Source: Bacillus sp. FJAT-42376 (GTDB lineage: Bacteria; Bacillota; Bacilli; Bacillales; Bacillaceae). From it: a DNA stretch of 64,000 nucleotides. Under the pieces are notes generated by a model. That model was given only the letters and a program-made list of their open reading frames with translations, ran no database searches and was not told the DNA's origin. This document shows positions 45,369-56,194 of this stretch, one piece after another. The DNA lies in the NCBI RefSeq assembly GCF_003816055.1, contig NZ_CP033906.1, positions 2,418,001 to 2,482,000 of the forward strand, read 5' to 3'. The stretch's first letter is position 1. The number at the start of each line of letters is the position of its first letter. Both the position numbers and the translations under genes were made by a program.

Positions 45369-46001
45369 ATGTTTATGATTTCAGATCTGATTTACAAAGA
45401 TATATTATCTATCAAAAAGATGGAGTTTGAAGAAGGCAAAGTAACCAGCATAATTGGTGAGAGCGGCGCAGGAAAGTCAACACTCCTCAAGATGCTGAAT
45501 ATCCTTCTATCGCCTGACAGCGGGACCATCCAATTTAAAGAGCGGGATTTGAAAGATCTAAACTCGATCACCCACAGAAGAGACGTAGTCATGCTCGCAC
45601 AGCAGCCAGTCATCTTTGAAGGAACCGTTCAAGACAATCTGCAAATAGGCAGAATGCTTTCCGAAAAACAGCCAGTTCCGGAGAGTGAATTAAAAAGCGC
45701 GCTTGCATTTGTTAAGCTGGATAAAAAACTCGATCAATCAGCAGAAGATCTGTCAGGAGGAGAGAAACAGCGACTTGCTTTGGCGCGTGTATATTTAATG
45801 GAGCCTGAATGCTTTTTGCTGGATGAACCAACCTCTGCACTTGATGAAGGCACGGAAGATGAAATCATCAGAAAATTCCTGGAAGCTGTTAAAGGAAAAA
45901 CCGTCATCATGGTAACTCATTCAAATGAAATAGCAGAGAAATACAGTGATCGGATCATCACATTAAAAAAGCATATAAAGGACCAAAACCATGAAAGATA
46001 A
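45369..46001 (+). CDS. FetA/YjkB-type ABC transporter ATP-binding protein
   Basis: A 210-residue ABC ATPase with Walker A GESGAGKST (about residue 32), Q-loop MLAQQPVIFEGTV, signature LSGGEKQR, Walker B CFLLDEPTSALD and the switch His in VTHS. The next gene encodes a UPF0014 membrane protein, so the pair is FetAB-like (iron export in E. coli; yjkBA in B. subtilis). ATG 45369 gives a normal ATPase start MFMISDLIYKD; the upstream reading lacks a ribosome site. It overlaps fetB by 11 bases. Confidence 0.9.
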   Translation: MFMISDLIYKDILSIKKMEFEEGKVTSIIGESGAGKSTLLKMLNILLSPDSGTIQFKERDLKDLNSITHRRDVVMLAQQPVIFEGTVQDNLQIGRMLSEKQPVPESELKSALAFVKLDKKLDQSAEDLSGGEKQRLALARVYLMEPECFLLDEPTSALDEGTEDEIIRKFLEAVKGKTVIMVTHSNEIAEKYSDRIITLKKHIKDQNHER

Positions 46002-46785
46002 TATGATTAATATCGATTTATGGAGACTGATTGCCGCATATGGGTTCATAGTTTTGCTTCTTGCGATTGTAAAACGGAGGGGAATCCGGCGTGAGTGGAA
46101 AATTATTATTGCTACCGCCCGGATGTCCGTACAGCTGATTCTCGTAGGATATATTCTCACTTACATATTTGAAAAACCGAATCCCTTTATTTCCATTCTC
46201 ATTGTCTTCATCATGGAGACGTTTGCTATTATCAATATTTACCGCCAGATCGATGAATATCTATCTAAAAAAATGAAGTCAGTGATCGCCATATCGATGT
46301 TCTCCGGCTCGATTGCAAGCCTGCTGTTCTTTAATTTCATCGTGGTTCACTTTGAACCTTGGTATGAGCCCCGCTATTTTATCCCTATAGCGGGTATGAT
46401 CATCGGTAACTCAATGACCGGCCTTACATTAGGCGTAAAAAATATGACCGAAGGCATGAGGAAGCAAAAGAGCTTTGTTGAAGGGGCACTTATGCTCGGG
46501 GCCAAACCGGAGGAAGCAGCCAAATCCATTGTCAATTCTGCTTTTGATTCGGCCATTCTTCCGACATTGAACAACATGCTCGGAATGGGAATCGTGTTTC
46601 TGCCGGGTATGATGACCGGACAGATCCTCGCCGGGGCGAGTCCGCTTGTTGCGATTGAATACCAGATTGTTGTTTTGTTAAGCATCACAGGGAGTACGGC
46701 TTTATGCGTCATTCTTTTTATCCATCTCGGAACAAAGCTTTTCTTTAACAAAAGAGCCCAGCTCATCTACAAGGAAGAAGAATAG
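45991..46785 (+). CDS. FetB/YjkA-type UPF0014 permease
   Basis: A 264-residue membrane protein with about seven helices and the UPF0014 signatures: ATARMSVQLILVGYILTYIF, PIAGMIIGNSMTGLTLG and MLGMGIVFLPGMMTGQILAGASP. With the overlapping ATPase it forms an ABC exporter. The E. coli counterpart exports iron and protects from peroxide; the substrate here is inferred from homology only. Confidence 0.9.
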   Translation: MKDNMINIDLWRLIAAYGFIVLLLAIVKRRGIRREWKIIIATARMSVQLILVGYILTYIFEKPNPFISILIVFIMETFAIINIYRQIDEYLSKKMKSVIAISMFSGSIASLLFFNFIVVHFEPWYEPRYFIPIAGMIIGNSMTGLTLGVKNMTEGMRKQKSFVEGALMLGAKPEEAAKSIVNSAFDSAILPTLNNMLGMGIVFLPGMMTGQILAGASPLVAIEYQIVVLLSITGSTALCVILFIHLGTKLFFNKRAQLIYKEEE

Positions 46786-46813
46786 ACCTCTAGACTTGCG
46801 AAAAGAAAAACAC

Positions 46814-46842
46814 TTGAAATATAGGCAGAAATCCTCTAAAAT
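46814..46842 (+). promoter_or_regulatory. Sigma-A promoter of trhO
   Basis: TTGAAA (46814-46819), 17-base spacer, TAAAAT (46837-46842), about 70 bases before the gene. Confidence 0.75.
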
Positions 46843-46912
46843 ATATGGTTGCTAAGATAAATTGACCTCGATCATTTATATCTTGTAAATATAAATAGTT
46901 AGGTGAGAATAC

Positions 46913-47887
46913 ATGTCAAAGAAACCATACAGAGTGCTGCTTTACTACAATTATGTAACAATAGAGGATCCCGAAGCATTTGCGGCTTCCCACTTAGCCT
47001 TCTGCAAGGAGCTGGAGCTGAAAGGCCGGATTCTTGTAGCGAACGAAGGAATCAACGGGACGGTTTCCGGTACTGTTGAGCAAACAGAAGCATATATGAC
47101 TGCCATGAAGGACGATCCCCGTTTTGCCGATATGGTCTTTAAAATCGATGAAGAGGATCAGCATGCGTTCAAAAAGATGCATGTCCGTCCAAAGAAGGAA
47201 TTGGTGACGCTGCGCCTTGAGGACGATGTTAACCCTAAGGAAGTAACAGGGAAGTACTACAGTCCTAAGGAATTCCGTGAAGCACTTTTGCAGGAAGATA
47301 CAATCGTGCTTGATGCAAGGAATGATTATGAATATGATTTAGGGCATTTTAGAGGGGCCATTAAGCCTGATATTCAAGCTTTCCGCGAACTTCCTGACTG
47401 GATTCGCGAAAACAAAGAAATGCTGGAAGGGAAAAAAATCCTCACTTATTGCACAGGCGGAATCCGCTGTGAGAAGTTTTCCGGTTTCCTCGTCAAAGAA
47501 GGATTTGAAGATGTCGCTCAGCTGCATGGCGGGATTGTCTCGTACGGCAAAGACGCTGAGGTACAAGGCGACCTGTGGGACGGACAATGCTATGTTTTTG
47601 ATGAGCGGATCAGTGTTCCGGTAAACCGCAAAGAGCATGTGATTGTCGGCAAGGATTATTTTACAGGGGAACCATGCGAACGGTACACAAATTGCGCAAA
47701 TCCTTTTTGCCATAAAAAGATTTTAGCTTCAGAAGAAAACGAAGAAAAGCATTATCGAAGCTGTTCCGAAGAGTGCCTTGTCCACCCGAGAAACCTTTAT
47801 GTTAAGGAGCATAACCTGAGTGAACAGGATGTTCTCCTAAAACTTGAGGAGCTCAAAGGGGAAAAGACATTGCCGGTAATGAGCTGA
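46913..47887 (+). CDS. trhO: tRNA uridine(34) hydroxylase TrhO (rhodanese family)
   Basis: TrhO (YceA/YbfQ type) performs the prephenate-independent, oxygen-dependent hydroxylation of U34 in tRNA toward mo5U/cmo5U. The 324-residue protein has the N-terminal acylphosphatase-like domain ([24 protein letters not shown]), a rhodanese domain with active Cys180 ([12 protein letters not shown], second Cys186) and a C-terminal Cys-rich zinc-type tail ([16 protein letters not shown]... CSEECL). The length is standard. Confidence 0.95.
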   Translation: MSKKPYRVLLYYNYVTIEDPEAFAASHLAFCKELELKGRILVANEGINGTVSGTVEQTEAYMTAMKDDPRFADMVFKIDEEDQHAFKKMHVRPKKELVTLRLEDDVNPKEVTGKYYSPKEFREALLQEDTIVLDARNDYEYDLGHFRGAIKPDIQAFRELPDWIRENKEMLEGKKILTYCTGGIRCEKFSGFLVKEGFEDVAQLHGGIVSYGKDAEVQGDLWDGQCYVFDERISVPVNRKEHVIVGKDYFTGEPCERYTNCANPFCHKKILASEENEEKHYRSCSEECLVHPRNLYVKEHNLSEQDVLLKLEELKGEKTLPVMS

Positions 47888-47906
47888 ATAGATAGAAGGA
47901 ATACAA

Positions 47907-47941
47907 AAGCCTGCAGGGATCGAAACCTGCAGGCTTTTTTC
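47907..47941 (+). terminator. Terminator of trhO
   Basis: AAAGCCTGCAGG/CCTGCAGGCTTTTTT hairpin. Confidence 0.92.
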
Positions 47942-48065
47942 TGTTTTTATCCATGTCAGACCGTAAAGGAATTGCTATAATTTATCATATCAGATTTTTA
48001 ACATCAGCTGAGAGGATAGCCCTTTAAACAAAAGGAAGCAAAAAACTGATAAAAGGAGCTGTATT

Positions 48066-48736
48066 ATGAGATATCAGGCCATGCTATTTGATTTAGATGA
48101 TACCCTGCTTGACAGGGATTTGGCAGTAGACCGGTTGTTTAACAAAATCCTGGATACTTGTTATGAAAGCATTGAACCGATACAAAAGAGCGAAATGCTT
48201 AAAAAGTTCAAGGACTATGACCAAAACGCTTATGGTATCGGTGACAAAACAATCGTGGCAGAATCATTATTTGATGATTTTCCCCCTTCATACAGGCTTC
48301 CGGGAGACAGCATCCAGAGTTTCTGGAATCATCATTTCCCTCAATGTTTTACGATCAGCGAGCATACTTTAAAATCCTAAAGCAGATAAAAACTCAAATG
48401 AAAGTGGGCATTGTAACAAATGGCATAACCGAGAGGCAAAAGGCCAAGATTGCGAACACTAAATTGAACACAATATTTGATCATATCCTCATTTCTGAAG
48501 AAGCGGGAGTCAGGAAACCGGACAGACGCATATTTGAAATGGCATTAGAGGGGCTTAACGTGCAGCCGGAAAACACTCTATTCGCAGGAGATAACCTGAT
48601 ATGGGATATTGAGGGCTGTCAAAATGTAAACATAAAGGGCATTTGGTATAATCCACACAAAAAAGTGAATCACACCAAAATAAAACCGGATTATGAGATC
48701 CAGACACTTGATCAATTAGTTACGATTTTTACATAG
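48066..48736 (+). pseudogene. HAD family hydrolase, frameshifted
   Basis: Two open frames, 48066-48380 and 48344-48736, together give a normal ~223-residue HAD phosphatase (subfamily IA). Motif I is FDLDDTLLDRD (start), motif II GIVTNG, motif III Lys in RKPDRR, and motif IV GDNLIWDIEG. The first frame ends SEHTLKS-stop and the second continues TLKILKQIKTQ. Adding one A to the AAAA run at 48371-48374 restores one frame. It is therefore a one-base deletion, a sequencing error in a short homopolymer, or a slippery site. Both parts still look under coding constraint. Confidence 0.88.
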
Positions 48737-48866
48737 CATGTACCCGTTCGATCGCTCTGAAAGATAAAAGAAAGAGCAGTTGAGACCTTATTATATGTTT
48801 TGATCCGTTTACAAGTGGAATAGATAAGAGAGAGAAAATTCTGAAAATAACTGGAGGTAAACGGGG

Positions 48867-50075
48867 ATGAACAATCGTGCAGTAGCTTACACAGGAAACG
48901 GGGGCGTCAAAATTACGGATATTGACTTTCCTGAACTGGTTCTGAAGGATGGACCCGGGGTCAACAAATTAAATGTCGGCAGGAAATGTGAACATGGAGT
49001 CATTTTAAAGGTTGTTTCAACAAATATATGCGGAAGTGACCAGCACATGGTTAGAGGGCGCACGACTGCACCAGAAGGGCTTGTACTTGGACATGAAATC
49101 ACAGGGGAAGTCATTGAAGCGGGAAGAGACGTTGAATTCGTGAAAAAAGGGGATCTTGTGTCCGTTCCTTTTAATATTGCTTGCGGCAGGTGCAGAAACT
49201 GTAAGGAAGGAAGCACCCATATTTGTCTCAATGTAAACCCGGACAGGCCCGGTTCAGCATACGGCTATGTGGATATGGGCGGCTGGGTAGGCGGCCAGTC
49301 CGAGTACGTTATGGTGCCTTATGCAGATTTTCAAGTCCTTAAGTTTCCTGATAAAGACCAGGCGATGGAAAAAATTCTAGACCTGACTATGCTTTCAGAC
49401 ATTTTCCCGACTGGATTTCATGGAGCATACACAGCCGGTGTCCGGATTGGTTCCACGGTTTATGTGGCAGGAGCCGGACCAGTCGGCCTTGCGGCAGCAC
49501 ATTCTGCCCAGCTATTGGGCGCCTCGGTTGTCATCGTTGGCGATTTCATTGAAGAACGTCTCGCACAAGCCCGTAGTTTTGGCTGCGAAACCATTAATAT
49601 TGGAGAACATGACAATATTCCGGAACAAATTGAACAAATACTTGGTGTGCCTGAGGTGGATGCAGCCATAGACTGCGTTGGTTTCGAAGCCCATGGACAT
49701 AGACATGAAGAAGCACCGGCAACGGTCCTTAACTCCATTATGGAAGCTACACGAGCGGGCGGCAGTCTAGGAATTCCCGGTTTATATGTAACCGAAGACC
49801 CTGGCGCGGCTGATGAAGATTCAAGACAAGGTGCATTAAAACTTAATTTTGGCTTGGGCTGGGCAAAAGCACAAACGTTTGTAACCGGACAGACACCGGT
49901 AATGAAATACCACAGAGGGTTAATGAACTCCATACTGAACGGTAAAGCTCAAATTGCCAACGCTGTCAACGCAACTGTTATTAAACTGGAAGATGCACCG
50001 AAAGGATATTCAGAGTTTGACAGCGGCGCTGCGAAAAAATTTGTTCTGGATCCGCACGGATTGCTGCAGAAGTAA
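48867..50075 (+). CDS. fdhA: Glutathione-independent formaldehyde dehydrogenase (zinc ADH family)
   Basis: A 402-residue medium-chain dehydrogenase of the Pseudomonas-type formaldehyde dehydrogenase. It has catalytic zinc ligands (TNICGSDQHM, GHEITG) and the structural zinc cluster CGRCRNCKEGSTHIC. The Rossmann motif is AGAGPVGLAAA near residue 198. The long SAYGYVDMGGWVGGQSEYV insert is typical. It dismutates formaldehyde or other aldehydes with bound NAD. Alternative: another aldehyde/alcohol substrate. ATG 48867 follows CTGGAGG. Single gene, not in the B. subtilis order. Confidence 0.88.
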   Translation: MNNRAVAYTGNGGVKITDIDFPELVLKDGPGVNKLNVGRKCEHGVILKVVSTNICGSDQHMVRGRTTAPEGLVLGHEITGEVIEAGRDVEFVKKGDLVSVPFNIACGRCRNCKEGSTHICLNVNPDRPGSAYGYVDMGGWVGGQSEYVMVPYADFQVLKFPDKDQAMEKILDLTMLSDIFPTGFHGAYTAGVRIGSTVYVAGAGPVGLAAAHSAQLLGASVVIVGDFIEERLAQARSFGCETINIGEHDNIPEQIEQILGVPEVDAAIDCVGFEAHGHRHEEAPATVLNSIMEATRAGGSLGIPGLYVTEDPGAADEDSRQGALKLNFGLGWAKAQTFVTGQTPVMKYHRGLMNSILNGKAQIANAVNATVIKLEDAPKGYSEFDSGAAKKFVLDPHGLLQK

Positions 50076-50106
50076 TCTGCAAAACGAAGCGCGTATGAAA
50101 AGCTCG

Positions 50107-51175
<1,069 letters not shown>

Positions 51176-51221
51176 ATACGAACATTTGTTCTTACAGTCT
51201 AATTTCAGCTATCATAAGTAA

Positions 51222-51268
51222 AAAAAGGATGGGAGGATGGCGATGAGCCTTCCCTTCCATCCTTTTTT
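51222..51268 (-). terminator. Terminator of helD
   Basis: AAAAAAGGATGG/CCATCCTTTTTT with an AGG/CCT extension; it can act in both directions. Confidence 0.85.
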
Positions 51269-51280
51269 ACCGATGAGCCA

Positions 51281-53605
51281 TTAACCTTCGGAAGCGGTGC
51301 CGCTCAGCAGCGGACTCGGTGTTCCAACGCTGTACAGCTGCAGGTGGTGCATAGCCCGTGTGCAGGCCGTATATAACAATCTCCGCACGCTTTCATCGCC
51401 ATATACCTCCGCTGAGGCATTATAAACAATAACGGCGTCAAATTCGATTCCCTTGGCCAGGTATGCCGGGATTACGACAATTCCTTGCTCATATTCCATT
51501 GATCCGCTTTTCAAAAGCTTCATTCCTGCTATGCCGCTCAAGGCCTTGTATGCACATGCGCTTTCGGCTGCAGATTTGCAAATAACCGCGATGGTGCTAA
51601 ACTGCCTCTTTCTTAAGTCTTCAATTTTGGAAGCTATGGAGCGATGCAAATCGTTGGAATCAGACACTTCTGTTAAAATCGGTCTCTCGCCATCGCGTTC
51701 AAATGCGGTAATCTCCTCTTTGTTTGGCACAAGTGTACGCGTAAACTCGACAATTGGTCTGGTGGATCTGTAGCTGCGGGTCAAGCTGATCGCAAACGTT
51801 GCGTCCGGACCATATAAGGAAGTAAGCGTGTGAAAGTCAGCCATTTTACTGGCATGAGCAAAAATTGCCTGGTTAAAATCCCCGAGCACAGTCATTCTTG
51901 CCGAAGGAAATAACCGCTTCATAAATTCAAACTGGAACGGTGAGTAATCCTGTGCCTCGTCTACAATGACATGTTTGATGGAGCTGTTCGTCTGGAATCC
52001 TTGAATCAGCTCTTTTAAAAACAAATATGGAGTGGCATCTTCGTATAATAATTGATCTTCGTCCAGCATGCTCACGGTCAATTGACATACATCCGCCCAC
52101 TGCTCTGGAGCCTCCCGCTCAATATGCCGGCTAATCCTTCCGGGATCTGCAAAAAGCTGCTTGTATATTCCTTTAAAATCGATAAATTGCCATTCTTTAA
52201 TCCATTTCTTTAGCGGCTGTAACTTCCGGCGTACAATTAACCGTGCTAAAGCACCAGGCTCCATTTCGTAATCATGAATGGACTCTCCTGTAAAACCCCG
52301 TTTCTCCGCTAAATAGGTAAACGCCTTATGGTACTCTTCATTGCTCAGCAGTTCAATTTCCTCCTGAACCCACGGCTTCGTCCGTTCAGCTTTCTCCGCT
52401 ATCTTTAGCTGCCTGATCAGCCAATCCTGCAATTTTTCCAGTCTGCTGTGAAAGCGAAGAGAGGTTTCACTGCTGTAAAATCGATCTTCCATTTGCTGAG
52501 CCGTAACCAGCGGCTTTCCTCTGAAAATAACCCCTTTACATACAAGCCCGGAAAATTCGAGTGAATCCCTGTATGATTGAATCGCCTTGTAAAAGTGATG
52601 GCCAGCCTTAAATTGTATGCCAGCCATCCTTGTTCTGTAGAATGGGTTATCTTCCTCAGTCAAAACGTATTCCAACTGATCGTACGGATTCTCAATTTGA
52701 AACTCTGTTTCAAGACGGTGATCCAAGTATTCCTGGAAAGTAACCTGCTGCATATTCTCTTCACCGAGTTCCGGCAGCACATTTGAAACATAATGATTAA
52801 ACATGGAGTTAGGCGAAAAGAGAATGATTTGATCGGCATTCAGCTTTTCCCGATATTTATAGAGTAAATAAGCAATCCTCTGAAGAGCAGCTGATGTCTT
52901 CCCGCTTCCCGCAGCGCCGTGTACGATCAGCATCCTCCCGCGATCGTGCCGGATGATCCGGTTTTGCTCCTGCTGAATGGTGGCGACAATATTGTGCATT
53001 TGTTTGTCCGTCCCTTTTCCAAGCACTTGCTGAAGGATTTCGTCACCAATGGTGAGACTAGTATCAAACATGGATTGAATTCTGCCGCCGCGGATCAGGT
53101 ATTGCCACTTCTTCTCAAGAATGCCTTGAATGATGCCTCCAGGCGTTCGATACTTAGCGGGTCCGGGCTGGCAGTCGTAGTAGACACTGGAGACAGGAGC
53201 CCGCCAGTCATAAATGAGGAAATTCTCCCCGCTTGGATCTGTAAGCGTCGAGATTCCGATATACATTCGCTCAGGTGCTGAAGTTCCTTCTTCCATAAAA
53301 TCAATCCGCCCGAAAAACGGGCTCTTCTGCATTCGGCGCAGCGCAGTTAGCCTTTTAGAAGCGTGTCTGTGGGTGCTTTGGCTGACCGATAAAGCCTGAG
53401 CCTCTTGCCTCAAACCGATGATCGTCTCAAGATAATCGTCAAAAGTATCAAGATTAACCTTAACTTCATCCCAGAAGTGTTTGCGGATATTTACTACTTC
53501 CTTCCGGCGCTTCGACGTTTCACCTTCCAAATCATTGATTTGATCTGTTATGGTCTTCATTACACGGTCCACTCGCTTTTGCTCATCGACGGCGTCCAAA
53601 TTCAT
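51281..53605 (-). CDS. helD: RNA polymerase recycling helicase HelD
   Basis: HelD is an UvrD/Rep-like ATPase that binds RNA polymerase and frees it from stalled or non-productive DNA complexes. The 774-residue protein has the HelD-specific N-terminal coiled coil (about residues 5-75), Walker A GAAGSGKTSA (residues 230-239), the Walker B-type VIVDEAQDYS and motif VI region VRRLLYTACTRAMHHL. The length equals that of B. subtilis HelD. ATG 53605 follows AAAAGGAG; earlier in-frame codons are without a site. Confidence 0.93.
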   Translation of the reverse strand: MNLDAVDEQKRVDRVMKTITDQINDLEGETSKRRKEVVNIRKHFWDEVKVNLDTFDDYLETIIGLRQEAQALSVSQSTHRHASKRLTALRRMQKSPFFGRIDFMEEGTSAPERMYIGISTLTDPSGENFLIYDWRAPVSSVYYDCQPGPAKYRTPGGIIQGILEKKWQYLIRGGRIQSMFDTSLTIGDEILQQVLGKGTDKQMHNIVATIQQEQNRIIRHDRGRMLIVHGAAGSGKTSAALQRIAYLLYKYREKLNADQIILFSPNSMFNHYVSNVLPELGEENMQQVTFQEYLDHRLETEFQIENPYDQLEYVLTEEDNPFYRTRMAGIQFKAGHHFYKAIQSYRDSLEFSGLVCKGVIFRGKPLVTAQQMEDRFYSSETSLRFHSRLEKLQDWLIRQLKIAEKAERTKPWVQEEIELLSNEEYHKAFTYLAEKRGFTGESIHDYEMEPGALARLIVRRKLQPLKKWIKEWQFIDFKGIYKQLFADPGRISRHIEREAPEQWADVCQLTVSMLDEDQLLYEDATPYLFLKELIQGFQTNSSIKHVIVDEAQDYSPFQFEFMKRLFPSARMTVLGDFNQAIFAHASKMADFHTLTSLYGPDATFAISLTRSYRSTRPIVEFTRTLVPNKEEITAFERDGERPILTEVSDSNDLHRSIASKIEDLRKRQFSTIAVICKSAAESACAYKALSGIAGMKLLKSGSMEYEQGIVVIPAYLAKGIEFDAVIVYNASAEVYGDESVRRLLYTACTRAMHHLQLYSVGTPSPLLSGTASEG

Positions 53606-53887
53606 ACCAAACACTCCTTTTCTTAAAAAATAGGGGTTGACTGGAGATGGCATTTTCATATACAATTAATATAGGGGTAATATAAGTAAAATTACTAGAG
53701 AAACTTCTGAACTATATAAATTTACCATATCTATTCATTTTTATCAATGAATTTTAACCTTTATTGATTCTTTAAATTTAACATTACCTGCCATTAAAAC
53801 TCCCGGTTTCTGAATGAAACCGGGAGTTTTTTATGAGCTTTTATACTTTAAACCTGCTGCGAGCCCCCTGCAAACGTACTCAGGAAA
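53606..53887. other. Intergenic region with a strong hairpin
   Basis: AT-rich, no gene. A long palindromic hairpin, AAAACTCCCGGTTTC-TGAAT-GAAACCGGGAGTTTTTT (53797-53834), is the terminator of the frameshifted AKR gene on the minus strand and could also act on the plus strand. Confidence 0.7.
53797..53834. terminator. Strong bidirectional hairpin
   Basis: Fifteen-base-pair perfect stem with a TGAAT loop and T-run. Confidence 0.9.
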
Positions 53888-54877
53888 ACTAAATGAACCA
53901 TTTTTTCCTTGGAACAGGATAATATTCACCGGCAGCGCGGTCTGAAGGCACTGCTTTTTCAATAGCCGAAAGGTCATGATCATCTAGTTTTAAAACCACT
54001 GATCCGAGCGACTCATAAAGCTGAGATCTTTTTCTTGCTCCTACCAGTGGAATTATATCTTTCCCCTGGGCCAGAACCCAAGCGATAGCAAGGCTAGAGC
54101 TGCGGTTGCCTTTTGTTCGTGCGCCAAATCTTGCAGGGCATCTGCAAGGATCAGGTTTTGATCCAGATTCGCTCCCTTAAAACGGGGGCTCCTTCCCCGC
54201 TTGTCATCTGCATGTAACCCCCTATCTTTTGACCAGCTGCCGCTTAGAAGCCCTCTGGAAAGAACACCATATGCAGAAACCGAGATACCTAATTTTCTTA
54301 GTTCAGGCAGAATGTCTAATTCTATATCCCGATTGAACAATGAATATTCGATCTGGAGCCAGCTTATCGGATAAACGGCATGAGCACGGCGAATGTTTTC
54401 AACTCCCGTTTCTGAAAGTCCGATGAAGCGTACATATCCTTCCTTTACAAGATCAGCGACCGCCCCGATCGTTTCTTCTATCGGAACAGCCGGATCAGGT
54501 CTGGCTGGCTGATAAAGATCGATATAATCGACACCGAGGCGCTGCAAACTATCTTTAAGGGAATCCTTTATCGTACGAGAATGTTGTTCCGTTTTTCCCT
54601 TTACAAATGGATGCCGCTTTCCATCAAATTTTACCGAAATAAATGCTTTTTCCCGGCTGCGTCCTTGTAATGTTTCCCGTATCAGCCATTCGTTGTGCCC
54701 GTCACCATAAAAATCTCCCGTATCAAATAGGGTAATGCCTTTTTCCATTGCTGCTTGAATGGTTGCTATGCTTTCACTGCGGTCCGCTTTCCCATAGATT
54801 GAAGACATGCCCATGCACCCGAGACCAATTTCAGAAACGAAAGGACCGTTTGCCCCGATTGTTCTATTGTTCATCAT
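53888..54877 (-). pseudogene. Aldo/keto reductase, frameshifted near the C-terminus
   Basis: The first 260 residues are a normal AKR with [14 protein letters not shown] (catalytic Tyr region), [21 protein letters not shown] and the NADPH loop. The reading then shifts near 54085-54105: the current frame ends [16 protein letters not shown] at 54053. In the next frame translation continues as [20 protein letters not shown], the expected AKR C-terminal cofactor motif, through KRSQLYESLGSVVLKLDDHD and on to KKWFI at 53888. The gene was therefore about 325-330 residues. A frame-changing indel or a sequencing error is likely. Confidence 0.88.
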
Positions 54878-54944
54878 CTGTCCCCCTTACTTGACGGATC
54901 TTGATTATACATATGTGAGATCGGCACAGGAAAAACACACGGTA

Positions 54945-54992
54945 ACACACAAAAAAACAGCAGGCGCCGTTCCTTCCTGACTGTTCAAAGTT
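54945..54992 (-). terminator. Terminator-like hairpin after the second AKR gene
   Basis: On the minus strand an AACAG-CAGG ... GCCTG-TGTT imperfect stem is followed by TTTTTTT. Confidence 0.55.
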
Positions 54993-55006
54993 TGTTTATA
55001 TATGAG

Positions 55007-56005
55007 TCATGAATTTTTCATCAAGATCGAATCAATTTTCTCTAATTCTTCCTCTGTAAAATCTAAATGTTCAAGCGCCGCCACATTCTCATCAATCTGG
55101 CTTACTTTGCTTGCTCCAATTAAAGCAGAAGTCACTTTCCCTTCGCGAAGCACCCATGAAAGAGCCATTTGCGCAAGACTTTGCCCCCGTTCAGCAGCAA
55201 GCGCATTCAGTTCTTTCACACTTTCAATCACGGCATCTGTTACTGCTTCTTCCCCTAATGCCCCGCTTGGTTTCGCAGCCCGAGAATCAGCGGGAATGCC
55301 TTCTAAATATTTATTGGTCAGCAGACCTTGAGCCAAGGGACAGAATGCAATGGATCCTGCGCCATGGTTCTGAAGAACATCCTGAAGTCCGTCTTCAATC
55401 CAGCGGTTCAGCATGGAATAGCTCGGCTGATGAATCAAGATTGGTGTTCCCAGTTTATCCATGATTTTTACCGCTTCTTCTGTTTCTTCTGCGCTGTAGC
55501 TTGAGATCCCGGCATAAAGCGCTTTCCCTTGCTTCACAATCGAATCAAGCGCTCCCATCGTTTCCTCAAGCGGTGTGTCCGGATCCGGTCGGTGGGAATA
55601 AAAGATATCCACATAATCAAGGCCCAATCGTTTCAAACTTTGGTCAATGCTTGCGGTTAAGTATTTTTTTGAACCCCATTCTCCATAAGGGCCTGGCCAC
55701 ATATAGTAACCCGCTTTCGTTGAAATAATCATTTCATCCCGGTATGGGGCAAAATCTGATTGCAGCAGCCTTCCAAACATCTCTTCAGCAGATCCCGGCG
55801 GAGGGCCATAGTTATTGGCGAGGTCAAAATGGGTGATCCCCAAATCGAATGCCCTTCTCAGCATGGCCCGTCCGTTTTCAAACGAATCAACGCCTCCAAA
55901 ATTATGCCACAGTCCAAGGGAAATAGCCGGCAGCAGCAACCCCGATTGTCCGCATCGGTTATATGTCATCTTCTCATAGCGATCTTCCGCAGCTTTATAT
56001 TGCAT
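55007..56005 (-). CDS. Aldo/keto reductase, YghZ/Gpr-like
   Basis: A 332-residue AKR14-type enzyme, similar to E. coli YghZ (L-glyceraldehyde-3-phosphate reductase). Catalytic tetrad features are seen in THFDLANNYGPPPGSAEE (Asp, Tyr) and ISTKAGYYMWPGPYGEWGS (Lys, family-specific insert). FYSHRPDPDTPLEET contains the His. The NADPH motif is ALIGASKVSQIDEN. AGGAGGAG precedes ATG 56005. It may detoxify methylglyoxal or similar aldehydes. It is unbroken, unlike its neighbour. Confidence 0.9.
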   Translation of the reverse strand: MQYKAAEDRYEKMTYNRCGQSGLLLPAISLGLWHNFGGVDSFENGRAMLRRAFDLGITHFDLANNYGPPPGSAEEMFGRLLQSDFAPYRDEMIISTKAGYYMWPGPYGEWGSKKYLTASIDQSLKRLGLDYVDIFYSHRPDPDTPLEETMGALDSIVKQGKALYAGISSYSAEETEEAVKIMDKLGTPILIHQPSYSMLNRWIEDGLQDVLQNHGAGSIAFCPLAQGLLTNKYLEGIPADSRAAKPSGALGEEAVTDAVIESVKELNALAAERGQSLAQMALSWVLREGKVTSALIGASKVSQIDENVAALEHLDFTEEELEKIDSILMKNS

Positions 56006-56120
56006 ATGCAGCTCCTCCTATTTTTGCGATTTCCATGAAGGCCATCTTCCCCATTTTTTAACCTTGTCCGGATAAGCCGGCCTTTATCATATCCAGCAGC
56101 TTCTAGAACATCCATTCCTT

Positions 56121-56174
56121 AATATAAGCTTGTACACGAATATAAGCTTGTACACGAATATAAGCTTGTACACG
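56121..56174. repeat. Three perfect tandem copies of an 18-bp unit
   Basis: AATATAAGCTTGTACACG is repeated three times without a mismatch, in the spacer between the AKR and VOC genes (both minus strand). Each unit contains TGTACA and AAGCTT palindromes. Confidence 0.95.
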
Positions 56175-56194
56175 CTTTCATAATAACCGCTTCC

